Positions 55,054 to 63,091 of a stretch of 64,000 nucleotides of DNA are shown here, piece by piece. The stretch's first letter is position 1. Each line of letters starts with the position of its first letter. The position numbers and the translations under genes were made by a program. The notes below the pieces were generated by a model that ran no database searches, had not been told where the DNA came from, and saw only the letters and a program-made list of their open reading frames with translations. The DNA comes from JABDIP01 sp965250245 (GTDB taxonomy: Bacteria; Pseudomonadota; Alphaproteobacteria; DSM-16000; Inquilinaceae), in contig OZ252296.1 in NCBI GenBank assembly GCA_965250245.1, forward strand, positions 5,022,001 to 5,086,000, read 5' to 3'.

Positions 55054-55374
55054 CTAGTTGACGATCTGCCGGACGTCCTGGCGGAAATCGCGACGGTCGA
55101 TGCGGTGCTGCTGGCGCACCGAGCTGCGGTCGCCGGCCCGGTCGCGGTACAGCTCGCCCCGGCCGTCATACTCGCCATTGCGCCAATCGACGAAATCCTC
55201 GCGGCGCTCCACCCGGAACTCCTGATGCAGGTCGCGGGTGTCGGCCCGATAGTCCTGGCGCGCATCGCGGATATCCGGCCAGACGCCATCCCCGGCCTGG
55301 GCCGGCATGGCGGTGACGGTGAGGGCGAGCGCGCTGGCGATCACGCCGGCGCGGAGGGTGCGGACATCGAACAT
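55054..55374 (-). CDS. Small secreted charged protein, possible ECF regulon member
   Basis: This 106-residue protein has a signal peptide ending near AMPAQA-G. The mature part is strongly charged and rich in Arg, Asp and Gln, with repeated short units such as RQDYRADTRDLHQEFRVERRED and RRDFRQDVRQ. No family is recognised. A promoter-like sequence matching that of the sigma operon lies about 96 bases upstream of its start. It lies immediately upstream of the sigma gene in the same direction and may be a target. Confidence 0.7.
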   Translation of the reverse strand: MFDVRTLRAGVIASALALTVTAMPAQAGDGVWPDIRDARQDYRADTRDLHQEFRVERREDFVDWRNGEYDGRGELYRDRAGDRSSVRQQHRIDRRDFRQDVRQIVN

Positions 55375-55469
55375 GGGCGAACTCCTTCGCTTCAGCTATC
55401 CGGTCGGACCGCGGCGGTCATTCGCGAGCCCGGATGGACGCCCGTCGACCGACAGGCGATGTCCCTTCC

Positions 55470-55496
55470 ACGCCGGACGTGGAAAAACCCTGCGAA
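55470..55496 (-). promoter_or_regulatory. Predicted ECF promoter of the small secreted protein gene
   Basis: TTCGCAGGGTTTT, then GCGT 14 bases after GGG, matches the sigma-operon promoter exactly in both elements and in spacing. It sits about 96 bases upstream of the 55374 start. Confidence 0.65.
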
Positions 55497-55525
55497 GAAA
55501 TTTCGTCGGCCTGAACGGCCGGGTG

Positions 55526-56407
55526 TCAGCCCGGCGTCGGGAGGCCCATCTGGGCCGTGATGATCCGGCTCATCTCGCTGTCCGGATCGCGCAAATCGGC
55601 GGCGATGTTGAAATGGTTGCGGCCGGCGATCGGCCGCAGCTCCGGCGCCAGCCCGTGCCCCCGCAGATACTCGGCATAGATCGCCGACTGCCGGGCATAC
55701 TCCTCCGACTCATCCGCGCCATAGGCAACAACCAGCGGCAGGTTGGGTGGCGGCGCCAGATGGATCGGGCTGTTGCGCCGGGCGACCTCCTCGGAGAGGC
55801 GGAGGTCGTCATTGACGAAGCTGAGCCGGATCGGCTCCAGGTCGAACAGCCCGCTGATGGCCACGCCCCCCTTCACCACATCGGCCGGCAGGCCGTACTC
55901 GCCGGCCCAATCCGTCGCGGCGACCATCGCCACGATATGGCCGCCGGCGGAATGCCCGGAGATGGTCAGCCGCGCCGGGTCGCCGCCGAAACTTGCGGCA
56001 TTGGCGTGGACCCAGGCGGTGGCGGCACGGCATTGCCGCACCAGCTCGTCCATGGTGATGGCAGGGATCAGACCGTAATCCGGGACCACGGCGATGCCAC
56101 CGGCGGCGGCGATCGGACCGGCGACGAAGCTGAACTCGGATTTGTCGCGCGATTTCCAATAGCCACCATGAAAGAAGATGTGCAGCGGCGCAGAATGCAC
56201 CTCGCCGGCGGGCATGAAGATGTCGAGGGTCTGTGGCGACCTGTCGTCAAAGGGCACGTCCAGCCGCGAGGCCAGGGCCGCGCGTGCCGCCGCGCTATCC
56301 GACACATAGCCGGCCAGGAAGTCATCCGCCTCGGGGACTCGGCCGCGATTGTTGTACTGGCTGTCGAGGGCCGGCTGGTCGTAGTCATGGTAGACGGGTC
56401 TGGCCAT
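55526..56407 (-). CDS. Alpha/beta hydrolase (kynurenine formamidase/esterase-like)
   Basis: I choose ATG 56407 (293 residues, MARPVYHDY), with an upstream start at 56434 also open. HGGYW is the oxyanion-hole motif and the nucleophile serine is in SGHSAGGHIV, typical of hormone-sensitive-lipase-like and arylformamidase proteins. The catalytic Asp and His are in the C-terminal third (GRNHFN contains the histidine). It hydrolyses ester or amide bonds in the cytosol. It starts 32 bases after the FAH-family stop, so the two may be one unit. Confidence 0.82.
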   Translation of the reverse strand: MARPVYHDYDQPALDSQYNNRGRVPEADDFLAGYVSDSAAARAALASRLDVPFDDRSPQTLDIFMPAGEVHSAPLHIFFHGGYWKSRDKSEFSFVAGPIAAAGGIAVVPDYGLIPAITMDELVRQCRAATAWVHANAASFGGDPARLTISGHSAGGHIVAMVAATDWAGEYGLPADVVKGGVAISGLFDLEPIRLSFVNDDLRLSEEVARRNSPIHLAPPPNLPLVVAYGADESEEYARQSAIYAEYLRGHGLAPELRPIAGRNHFNIAADLRDPDSEMSRIITAQMGLPTPG

Positions 56408-56439
56408 TGCGTTGTTCCTTTCCGGCGGCGCCACGGCCC

Positions 56440-57618
56440 CTAGAGAAGACCGCGTGCGGCGAGGTTGCGCATCAGCGCGGCCGTGCCGAAGGTCCAGCGC
56501 GGCGCCCGGTCGCTGGTGGTCACGCGGTTGACCAGGGCGCCCAGGGCCGGTGTCTCGATGGTGACGATGTCGCCGATCTTGTGGGTGAAGCCCTGGCCCG
56601 GCGTGTCGCGGTCGTCGACCGGCGCGAACATGGTGCCGAGAAACAGCATCAGCCCGTCCGGATAGGCGTGGCTCGGCCCGATGGTCTGGCCGACCAGGTC
56701 CAGCGGGTCGCGGCTGATCCGGTCCATGGAGCTGGTGCCCGCCAGGCGATAGCCGTCGGTGCCCTCGACCGTCATGGTCAAAACCGCGCCGCGGACGTCG
56801 TCGATGCCGAAGCTGTCGTCGAACAGCCGCACGAACGGGCCGATGGCGCAGGAGGCGTTGTTGTCCTTGGCCCGGCCCAACAGCAGGGCGCTACGCCCCT
56901 CCACGTCGCGCAAATTGACGTCGTTGCCCAGCGCGGCGCCGACCGTGCGGCCATGGGCGCCGACCGCCAGCACCACCTCCGGCTCGGGATTGTTCCAGGC
57001 GGAGTCCCGATGGATGCCGACCTCCGCGCCGGTGCCGACCGCCGACATGGGCTGCGCCTTGGTGAAGACCTCCGCGTCCGGGCCGATGCCGACCTCCAGG
57101 TATTGCGACCACGCGCCCTGCTGGATCAGCAAATCCTTCAGCCGCATCGCGCCCTCGGAGCCGGGCTGGATCTGCTTCAGGTCGCCGCCGATCGTGTCCA
57201 TCACCCGGCCGCGGATCGCCTCGGCCCGAGCCAGGTCGCCATGGGCCTGTTCCTCGATCACCCGCTCCAGCAGGCTCTCCACGAAGGTGACGCCGCTCGC
57301 CTTCAGGGCCTGCAGATCGCAAGGCGCCAGGAACCGGGGCCGCGATTCATCCGGTTCGTCCGGCGTGGTGTTGCCGAGGATGTCCGCAAGGTCCCCGATG
57401 ACCGGCCCATCGGCACTGCCGACAGCCGCCGCCGGGTCCTCGGCATTCAGCACGTCGGCCATGGTCGGCAGGGACCGGCTGATGTCGCGGACCCCGTCGG
57501 AATCCAGCCGGACCACCGCCGGGCCGGCCGGTTCGCCCGGCAGCCAGACGCGGCCGACAAGGGAGCCGGCAAGCCCCGCGCGCGGCAGGCTCGATTCGGT
57601 CGTCAGCCGCAGGGTCAT
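56440..57618 (-). CDS. Fumarylacetoacetate hydrolase-family protein
   Basis: I choose ATG 57618 (392 residues, MTLRLTTES). The FAH fold is supported by GVTFVESLLERVIEEQ, VGTGAEVGIHRDSAWNNPEPEVVLAVG, where the glutamates bind Mg, and LGNDVNLRDVEG. The family cleaves C-C bonds of diketo acids or dehydrates sugar acids, and this member is longer than most FAH proteins, as in 2-keto-3-deoxy-arabinonate dehydratase-like enzymes. The neighbouring DenD-like dehydrogenase suggests sugar-acid catabolism. Confidence 0.82.
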   Translation of the reverse strand: MTLRLTTESSLPRAGLAGSLVGRVWLPGEPAGPAVVRLDSDGVRDISRSLPTMADVLNAEDPAAAVGSADGPVIGDLADILGNTTPDEPDESRPRFLAPCDLQALKASGVTFVESLLERVIEEQAHGDLARAEAIRGRVMDTIGGDLKQIQPGSEGAMRLKDLLIQQGAWSQYLEVGIGPDAEVFTKAQPMSAVGTGAEVGIHRDSAWNNPEPEVVLAVGAHGRTVGAALGNDVNLRDVEGRSALLLGRAKDNNASCAIGPFVRLFDDSFGIDDVRGAVLTMTVEGTDGYRLAGTSSMDRISRDPLDLVGQTIGPSHAYPDGLMLFLGTMFAPVDDRDTPGQGFTHKIGDIVTIETPALGALVNRVTTSDRAPRWTFGTAALMRNLAARGLL

Positions 57619-57731
57619 GGGCGCCCGCCCATTGCCGGTCCTGGATACATGGTGCCTCTCCGATGTGATTGCCGATATGGTAGGAGGAATTGAAGCCGGC
57701 GCAAACATCCGGCGCGCGCGGGGAGGAAAGC

Positions 57732-58709
57732 ATGAAGATCGTCGTCACCGGCGGCACCGGGTTCATCGGCCGGCGGATCGTATCGGCCCTGCTGGCGCGC
57801 GACGGCATCACCGGCCCCTCCGGGTCCGTCGAGCCGATCGAGCAGGTGGTGGCGCTGGACGCCGTGGCGCCGGACCCGCCGATGCCCGACGACCCGCGCC
57901 TCACCGTGGCGACCGGGGACATCGCCGATCCCGCCACCTTCGCCGACGTGCTGGACGATTCGACCGGGCTCGTCTTCCATCTCGCGGCCGTGGTCAGCGG
58001 CGCGGCCGAGGCCGATTTCGACCTTGGCATGCGGGTCAATCTGGACGGCACCTGGCTGCTGCTGGAGGCCTGCCGGCAGTTGCCGACGCCGCCGCGGCTG
58101 GTCTTCGCCAGCTCGGTCGCGGTGTTCGGCGGCGACATGCCGCGCATTATCCGGGACGACAGCGCGCTGACGCCGCTGACCTCCTACGGCACCCAGAAGG
58201 CGGCCGCCGAACTGCTGGTCAACGATTTCAGCCGAAAGGGGTTCATCGACGGACGGGCGCTGCGCCTGCCGACCATCGTCGTGCGGCCGGGCAAGCCCAA
58301 CAAGGCGGCCTCGTCCTTCGCCAGCGGCATCATCCGCGAGCCGCTGACCGGCAAGGAGAGCCTCTGCCCGGTCGGGCCGGAAGCCACCATGTGGATCCTG
58401 TCGCCGCGCCGGGTGGTCGACGCCTTCCTGCGCGCCGCCGAACTGCCGGCGGACCGCTTCGGCGTCAGCCGGTCGGTCAACCTGCCGGGGCTGAGCGCCA
58501 GCGTGGAGGAGATGATCGAGGCGCTGCGGACGGTGGCTGGCGAGGAGCCGGTCGGCCGCATCCGCTTCGAGCCCGACCCGCTGATCCAGAGCATCGTCGC
58601 CGGCTGGCCCGGCTGGTTCGACCCGGCCCAGGGCCTGGCCCTCGGCTTCCAGGCCGACCCGGACGTGGAAAGCATCATCCGCGCCTTCATCGAGGACGAT
58701 CTGGGGTAG
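57732..58709 (+). CDS. denD: NAD-dependent dehydrogenase/epimerase, D-erythronate dehydrogenase (DenD)-like
   Basis: ATG 57732 follows GAGGAAAG (325 residues), so I prefer it to an upstream in-frame start. The N-terminal nucleotide fold is VVTGGTGFIGRRIV. The SDR active-site block is SYGTQKAAAELLVNDFSRKGFIDGR with the catalytic Tyr and Lys, and this stretch is diagnostic of DenD. DenD oxidises D-erythronate to 2-keto-erythronate with NAD. The other den-pathway genes are absent, so substrate specificity is inferred from the motif. Confidence 0.82.
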   Translation: MKIVVTGGTGFIGRRIVSALLARDGITGPSGSVEPIEQVVALDAVAPDPPMPDDPRLTVATGDIADPATFADVLDDSTGLVFHLAAVVSGAAEADFDLGMRVNLDGTWLLLEACRQLPTPPRLVFASSVAVFGGDMPRIIRDDSALTPLTSYGTQKAAAELLVNDFSRKGFIDGRALRLPTIVVRPGKPNKAASSFASGIIREPLTGKESLCPVGPEATMWILSPRRVVDAFLRAAELPADRFGVSRSVNLPGLSASVEEMIEALRTVAGEEPVGRIRFEPDPLIQSIVAGWPGWFDPAQGLALGFQADPDVESIIRAFIEDDLG

Positions 58710-58742
58710 GGGGCTCTTCCTTAGGTCAACAACCCAGTGCCG

Positions 58743-58836
58743 TTGTCATTCCCGCGAAGGCGGGAATCCAGAAATCCCGCTGGCGCAATCCGCACATCCG
58801 GGAACCACTGGATTCCCGCCTTCGCGGGAATGACAA
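58743..58836. repeat. Perfect inverted repeat element with internal hairpins
   Basis: Two perfect 29-base arms (58743-58771 and 58808-58836) are separated by 36 bases. Each arm also contains an internal hairpin ATTCCCGC-GAAG-GCGGGAAT. The arms begin with TTGTCATTCCCGCGAAGG and are a common intergenic element in proteobacteria. It lies between convergent genes. Confidence 0.9.
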
Positions 58837-58869
58837 GAACAGTGAGCTAGGCCGAACGGCGGCGCGCCG

Positions 58870-59223
58870 TCAGATCATCGAGCTGGCGATGCCCAGGGAG
58901 CCGATGCTGAGGATGGCCGTGACGCTGAGCGACAGGTCGACGACCCGGTTGGCGCGGTAGCGCACCTCGCCGGTCAGGATGCCGATGGCGAGGAGCAGCG
59001 CCCCCACCACCATCAGATCGAGGGAGTCGAACAGGAAGCCGGTGATCGGCACCGCGACGCCGAGATTCTGGCAGACATCCGAGAAGTAGATTTTCGGAGG
59101 CAGGCTTCGGCTGACCACGCTCTGGGCCACCAGCGCCGCACCCTGGATCGCGATCACCAGGAAATAGAGCAACAGGGTAATCGTGGTGACAAACGCAACC
59201 GCATCGATTGCCAACTCAGACAT
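58870..59223 (-). CDS. Small polytopic membrane protein, unknown function
   Basis: I choose ATG 59223 (117 residues, MSELAIDAV) because GAGGCGG precedes it. Three or four hydrophobic segments are seen at about 7-30, 48-65, 68-85 and 95-115. It has no known motif. A TTAA-N7-TTAA CtrA-type box lies about 80 bases upstream, so it may be cell-cycle controlled. Confidence 0.65.
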   Translation of the reverse strand: MSELAIDAVAFVTTITLLLYFLVIAIQGAALVAQSVVSRSLPPKIYFSDVCQNLGVAVPITGFLFDSLDLMVVGALLLAIGILTGEVRYRANRVVDLSLSVTAILSIGSLGIASSMI

Positions 59224-59302
59224 TGCCAACCGCCTCCCCAGGTGTTGACGAACAGACAATTAACCATGTTTTGCGAATTGCCTGCACGCGCCCGAGTCAC
59301 GG

Positions 59303-59317
59303 TTAACAATTCGTTAA
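59303..59317. promoter_or_regulatory. CtrA-type box TTAA-N7-TTAA
   Basis: TTAA (59303-59306) and TTAA (59314-59317) are 7 bases apart, the full CtrA consensus. It lies in a low-GC gap between two minus-strand genes, about 80 bases upstream of the small membrane protein start. Confidence 0.5.
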
Positions 59318-59416
59318 CGATTATTCAATGACGACTCTAATTTGTCAAGAATGTACTTGGGCATTTCCCAACAATTCTGAGGGCTTAGGCCGGATTCGCC
59401 CTCACCGTCATCGGCA

Positions 59417-60253
59417 TTACTGCGTCGCCGGCCACAGGGCGAGATCGGTGATCGGCTCGTGGCGCCGGATGAAATCGGCCAGGTCGCGGGCGAAGGCGCG
59501 GCTGTCGACGGCGATGTTGTTCGGCCGCGCGCCGGCATAGACGGCGGAGTCCAGGGCGATCACCTTGTACTCCCCATCGCGCTCGATGAAGATCGGCGAG
59601 CCGCTGTCGCCGGGCAGCGTGTCGCATTCGTGCGAGATGGTGTTGTCGCTGTAGTAGTCGACGATCAGGCAGTCGACATGGGCGGAGAGCTGGTACTCGG
59701 TGTCGCCGCTGTAGCCGGCCTGGGTGATCTTGTCCCAGTCGCGCCCGACCGCGTCGCGGATCTCCTCGGTGATCAGCTCGTGCACCGAGAAGTGCCCGAC
59801 CTGGTCGCCGATCGGCTGGTCCAGCAGCACGAAGGCGTAGTCCAGCCCGTCCATCTCCGAGGTGTTCAGGAAGGCCATGTAGTCGTAGTCGGTCGACACC
59901 CAGTAGGACACCACCTCCGCCTGGGCGGCGTAGCGGCCCATGTGGTAGCCGGCCAGGAACTGGACCGGCGGGTCGAGCATGGCGCCGTCGCGCTCGGTGA
60001 ACAGGCAGTGGGCGGCGGTCAGAACCACCCGCGGGCTGACCATGGCGCCGGAGCAATGGCCGGCGCCGCGGAAGGTCAGCTTGCCGACCGCACTCCACGG
60101 CATGCCTTCCGGCACCACGAAGATCCTGTCATCCTTGCCGAAGAGGGCGTGCAGCTTGCGGTCCGCGCTCTCCGCCAGGGCAGAGACGGAAAACAGCATT
60201 GCGGTAATAGAGAACGCGGCGGCGAGCGTCTTAACGTATGGGGCTTTGCGCAT
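59417..60253 (-). CDS. Secreted trypsin-like serine protease
   Basis: I choose ATG 60253 (278 residues, MRKAPYVKT), with a signal peptide ending near ALAES. The S1 triad is H82 (TAAHC), D138 (LDYAFVLL) and S217 (PGDSGSP). Cysteines flank the motifs and may form disulfides. The enzyme is exported and probably acts in the periplasm or outside. It is transcribed alone, with a candidate promoter at 60323-60352. Confidence 0.9.
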   Translation of the reverse strand: MRKAPYVKTLAAAFSITAMLFSVSALAESADRKLHALFGKDDRIFVVPEGMPWSAVGKLTFRGAGHCSGAMVSPRVVLTAAHCLFTERDGAMLDPPVQFLAGYHMGRYAAQAEVVSYWVSTDYDYMAFLNTSEMDGLDYAFVLLDQPIGDQVGHFSVHELITEEIRDAVGRDWDKITQAGYSGDTEYQLSAHVDCLIVDYYSDNTISHECDTLPGDSGSPIFIERDGEYKVIALDSAVYAGARPNNIAVDSRAFARDLADFIRRHEPITDLALWPATQ

Positions 60254-60322
60254 TCTTGTTATGCCTTCCTGGCTGCCCGCCGCATTGCATGACACGACGA
60301 TGCGTTAACTCTTTCCATTACT

Positions 60323-60352
60323 ATTATATAAATTCGTATCAAATGCTGGCAA
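60323..60352 (-). promoter_or_regulatory. Candidate sigma-70 promoter of the serine protease gene
   Basis: On the minus strand TTGCCA (-35) and TATAAT (-10, exact consensus) are separated by 18 bases, and the -10 lies about 70 bases upstream of the start. Confidence 0.45.
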
Positions 60353-60394
60353 TCTAAAAATGTCACTGATCTGGAAAGCAGAATTCCGGTCTGG

Positions 60395-60409
60395 TAAATT
60401 GTCCGTTAA
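60395..60409. promoter_or_regulatory. Near-CtrA box TAAA-N7-TTAA upstream of mmcB
   Basis: TAAA-N7-TTAA differs from the CtrA consensus at one base of the first half. It adjoins the SOS box. Confidence 0.25.
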
Positions 60410-60411
60410 CG

Positions 60412-60426
60412 GAACGAAAACGGAAC
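60412..60426. promoter_or_regulatory. SOS (LexA) box of the alphaproteobacterial type, upstream of mmcB
   Basis: The minus strand reads GTTC-CGTTTTC-GTTC, exactly the GTTC-N7-GTTC direct repeat bound by LexA in alphaproteobacteria. It ends 9 bases before the mmcB start. Confidence 0.7.
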
Positions 60427-60435
60427 ATCCGGCCG

Positions 60436-60900
60436 ATGGGAACGCCTGAAACGCCCGCGCCGTTAACCAAGCCGGGGGGCGACGGGGCCGCCGAGATCAA
60501 GCGGGGAGTCCGCCGCATGCTGGCGGCTCACGGGCTGACGAGCCTGACCGAGTTCACCCTGAAGGGCGGGCGCCGGGCCGACATCGTCGCCATGGACGGC
60601 AAGGGCCGGTTCACCATCGTCGAGGTGAAGAGCTCGGTGGCGGACTTCCGGGCCGACGGCAAATGGCCCGAGTACCGGGAGTTCTGCGACCTGTTCTACT
60701 TCGCCGTCGCGGCCGGGTTTCCCCTGGAGCTGATCCCCGAGGATTGCGGGCTGATGGTGGCCGACGCCTACGAGGCGTCGATCCTGCGCGAGGCGCCGGA
60801 AGAGGCCCTGAACGCGGCCCGCCGGCGCGCCGTCCTGCTGCGCTTCGCCGCCGCCGCGGCCGGTCGCCTGCACCGGCACGAGGACCCGGGATTGGAGTGA
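60436..60900 (+). CDS. mmcB: MmcB-family DNA repair protein
   Basis: This 154-residue protein has the MmcB (DUF1052) pattern: GGRRADIVAMDGKGRFTIVEVKSS and DGKWPEYREFCDLFYFAV. D49 and E63-x-K65 form a PD-(D/E)xK-like nuclease centre. In Caulobacter the homologue is SOS-induced and contributes to mitomycin C resistance. The SOS box upstream supports the same regulation. Confidence 0.88.
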   Translation: MGTPETPAPLTKPGGDGAAEIKRGVRRMLAAHGLTSLTEFTLKGGRRADIVAMDGKGRFTIVEVKSSVADFRADGKWPEYREFCDLFYFAVAAGFPLELIPEDCGLMVADAYEASILREAPEEALNAARRRAVLLRFAAAAAGRLHRHEDPGLE

Positions 60901-61052
60901 GCGGCCCGTCCGGCCAAGCCCCGGCGCTGCATCGGAAAAAATTGTAATTCAGCCCACTTTAACGATTTTGCGGTGACCTGAAGATGCGCCCAGGTGCCGC
61001 CGACCGGCGGCGGCATCCGGCGCCGTCGACCAGGGCATAAGGGTTGGGAACC

Positions 61053-62306
61053 ATGACCGCCGCCGCACAATTGCAAGGGGCCCAGGACACCGGCCCGCCG
61101 CCTGTCAGCCACCAGGAATACGCGCTGCTGGACCACGCGGTCCGGCTGGAGCGCAACCTGGCCGGCCGCCTGGCGCTGCACATCCACCTGTCGCGGCTGA
61201 GCAGCCAGAGCCGCCGCGAACAGCAGATGACGACCGCGCTCGATCATTTCGAGGAGCGGATCGCCGGCTTCGAGGGCCAGCTCTACAAGACCCTCGCCGG
61301 CGACCTGATCTACATCTGCGACGACAGCCGCATCGAGGCGCTGGACGCGACCGTGCTGCGTCTGCGCCAGATGTTCGCCGAGGATCCGCTGACCCGGCGC
61401 ACCGACGACGATCCCGAAAGCAGCTTCTGCACCTGGTACATCCTGGAGCGGGATTACCCGCAATTCGTCGCCCTGGCGCGACGCCTGTTCGAGATCAGCG
61501 AGGCCCATCGCCAGGAGAACCAGAAGCTGCAGGACGCCACCGCCGGGCCCGGCGTGTCGGGCGGCCGCGCCCTGACCCCGTCCCAGCTCGGCAAGCTGGA
61601 GGAGGCGCTGACCAACGCCGACCTCTCCGCGCTCATGCGCAACCAGCCGATCTGCGCCGTCACCCCGGACGACCCGCCGGAGGTGGTGTTCCACGAGATG
61701 TATGTCTCGATCGACGATCTCGGCCGGAACCTGCTGCCGGGCGTGACCATCACGTCGGACCCGTGGCTGTTCCAGCGCCTGACCCGCAGCCTGGACAACC
61801 GGGTGCTGCGCCAGGTGGCCCATGATCAGGCCCGGACCGACAAGGCGTTCAGCCTGAACCTCAACGTCGCCACCGTGCTGTCGCCGGAGTTCCGCCGCTT
61901 CGAGCAGGCGCTCGGGGCCGGCGCCCGGGGCCGCCTGATCATCGAGTTCCAGCAGATCGACATCTTCTCGGACATGGCGGCGTATCTGTTTGCCCGGGAA
62001 TACCTGCGCGAGCTCGGCTTCCGCATCTGCCTGGACGGGCTGAACCATATGACCCTGCCCTTCGTCGACCGCGAGCAGCTCGGCATCGACCTGCTGAAGA
62101 TGCAGTGCAGCGACGATCTGATGAGCGGCATGAGCAAGGACGCCATCTCCTCGCTGGAGAAGGCGGTCCGGTCGACCGGGGTGGCGCGCATCATCATGTG
62201 CCGCTGCGAGAGCCAGACCGCCCTGCAGATCGGCTACAACATGGGCATCTCGCTGTTCCAGGGCCGCCACATCGACACGCTGCTGGCCGCCCGCCAGGCG
62301 CACTGA
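61053..62306 (+). CDS. Degenerate EAL-like domain protein
   Basis: I choose ATG 61053 (417 residues) rather than a TTG three codons earlier. The first 270 residues are helical and unassigned. The C-terminal 160 resemble an EAL domain: IIEFQQIDIF, GFRICLDGLN, LLKMQ, a glutamate in RCES, and GISLFQGRHID. The catalytic DD is DG and the EALxR motif is missing, so it is probably not an active c-di-GMP phosphodiesterase. It may bind a ligand or protein. Confidence 0.65.
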   Translation: MTAAAQLQGAQDTGPPPVSHQEYALLDHAVRLERNLAGRLALHIHLSRLSSQSRREQQMTTALDHFEERIAGFEGQLYKTLAGDLIYICDDSRIEALDATVLRLRQMFAEDPLTRRTDDDPESSFCTWYILERDYPQFVALARRLFEISEAHRQENQKLQDATAGPGVSGGRALTPSQLGKLEEALTNADLSALMRNQPICAVTPDDPPEVVFHEMYVSIDDLGRNLLPGVTITSDPWLFQRLTRSLDNRVLRQVAHDQARTDKAFSLNLNVATVLSPEFRRFEQALGAGARGRLIIEFQQIDIFSDMAAYLFAREYLRELGFRICLDGLNHMTLPFVDREQLGIDLLKMQCSDDLMSGMSKDAISSLEKAVRSTGVARIIMCRCESQTALQIGYNMGISLFQGRHIDTLLAARQAH

Positions 62307-62325
62307 CCGGCCGTCGCCGACCCGC

Positions 62326-62898
62326 TCAGCGTCGCGGCGCGTGCTTGTTGAGGATGCGCTGCAGGGTGCGGCGATGCATCTTCAGCCGCCGCGCGGTTTC
62401 CGAGACGTTGCGGCTGCATTGCTCGAAGACCCGCTGGATGTGCTCCCATCGCACCCGGTCCGCCGACATCGGCGAGTCCGGCGGCGGCGGCAGGGAGGTG
62501 TCGTCGACGGCGAGCAGCGCGTCGGCGATCTGGTCGGCCGAGGCCGGCTTGGCCAGGTAGTCGTTGGCCCCGGCCTTGATCGCCGCGACCGCCGAGGCGA
62601 GGTTGCCGTAGCCGGTCAAAACGACGATGCGGGCGTCCGGGCGCACGTCCCGGAGAACCGGGACGATGTCCAGCCCGTACCCGTCCTCCAGCCGCATGTC
62701 GATGACCGCATAGCCCGGCGCGACCCGGCGCAGCAGCGCGGTGGCCTCGGCCAGCGAGCCGGCGCAATAGGGAGCGAAGCCTCGCCGCTCCATCGCCCGG
62801 CACAACCAGTTGCGCAACCCGATATCGTCGTCGAGGACCAGCAAATTCTGGTGCAGGACATCGGACGCCTGCGCTCGCACTTCGCTTCGCGTGTCCAT
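62326..62898 (-). CDS. regA: RegA/ActR-type response regulator
   Basis: This 190-residue protein has a receiver domain with phosphoacceptor D67 (AVIDMRLEDG) and the acidic pocket in VLDDD. A proline-rich linker (SLPPPPDSP) leads to a Fis-type helix-turn-helix: RVRWEHIQRVFEQCSRN and SETARRLKMHRRTLQRILNKHAPRR. This is the RegA/ActR redox regulator layout. The partner kinase RegB and senC are not adjacent. It is convergent with the EAL-like gene. Confidence 0.92.
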   Translation of the reverse strand: MDTRSEVRAQASDVLHQNLLVLDDDIGLRNWLCRAMERRGFAPYCAGSLAEATALLRRVAPGYAVIDMRLEDGYGLDIVPVLRDVRPDARIVVLTGYGNLASAVAAIKAGANDYLAKPASADQIADALLAVDDTSLPPPPDSPMSADRVRWEHIQRVFEQCSRNVSETARRLKMHRRTLQRILNKHAPRR

Positions 62899-63091
62899 TA
62901 CGCCAACCCTATCCCTTCACCAAGGGTAGGTCTTCCAGGCTGTATGACAACCGTGACGACCCAGGTTTTCGAATTTGCGCCCTCCGCCGGGGCTTCACGC
63001 GCAATTCTGCCCCATATTTCAACCGTTAGGAAGTGGCATCGGGATACCCGTCCAGGTTGACGGGGAATCGGCAGCCCGTGCGTCGGGGCGG

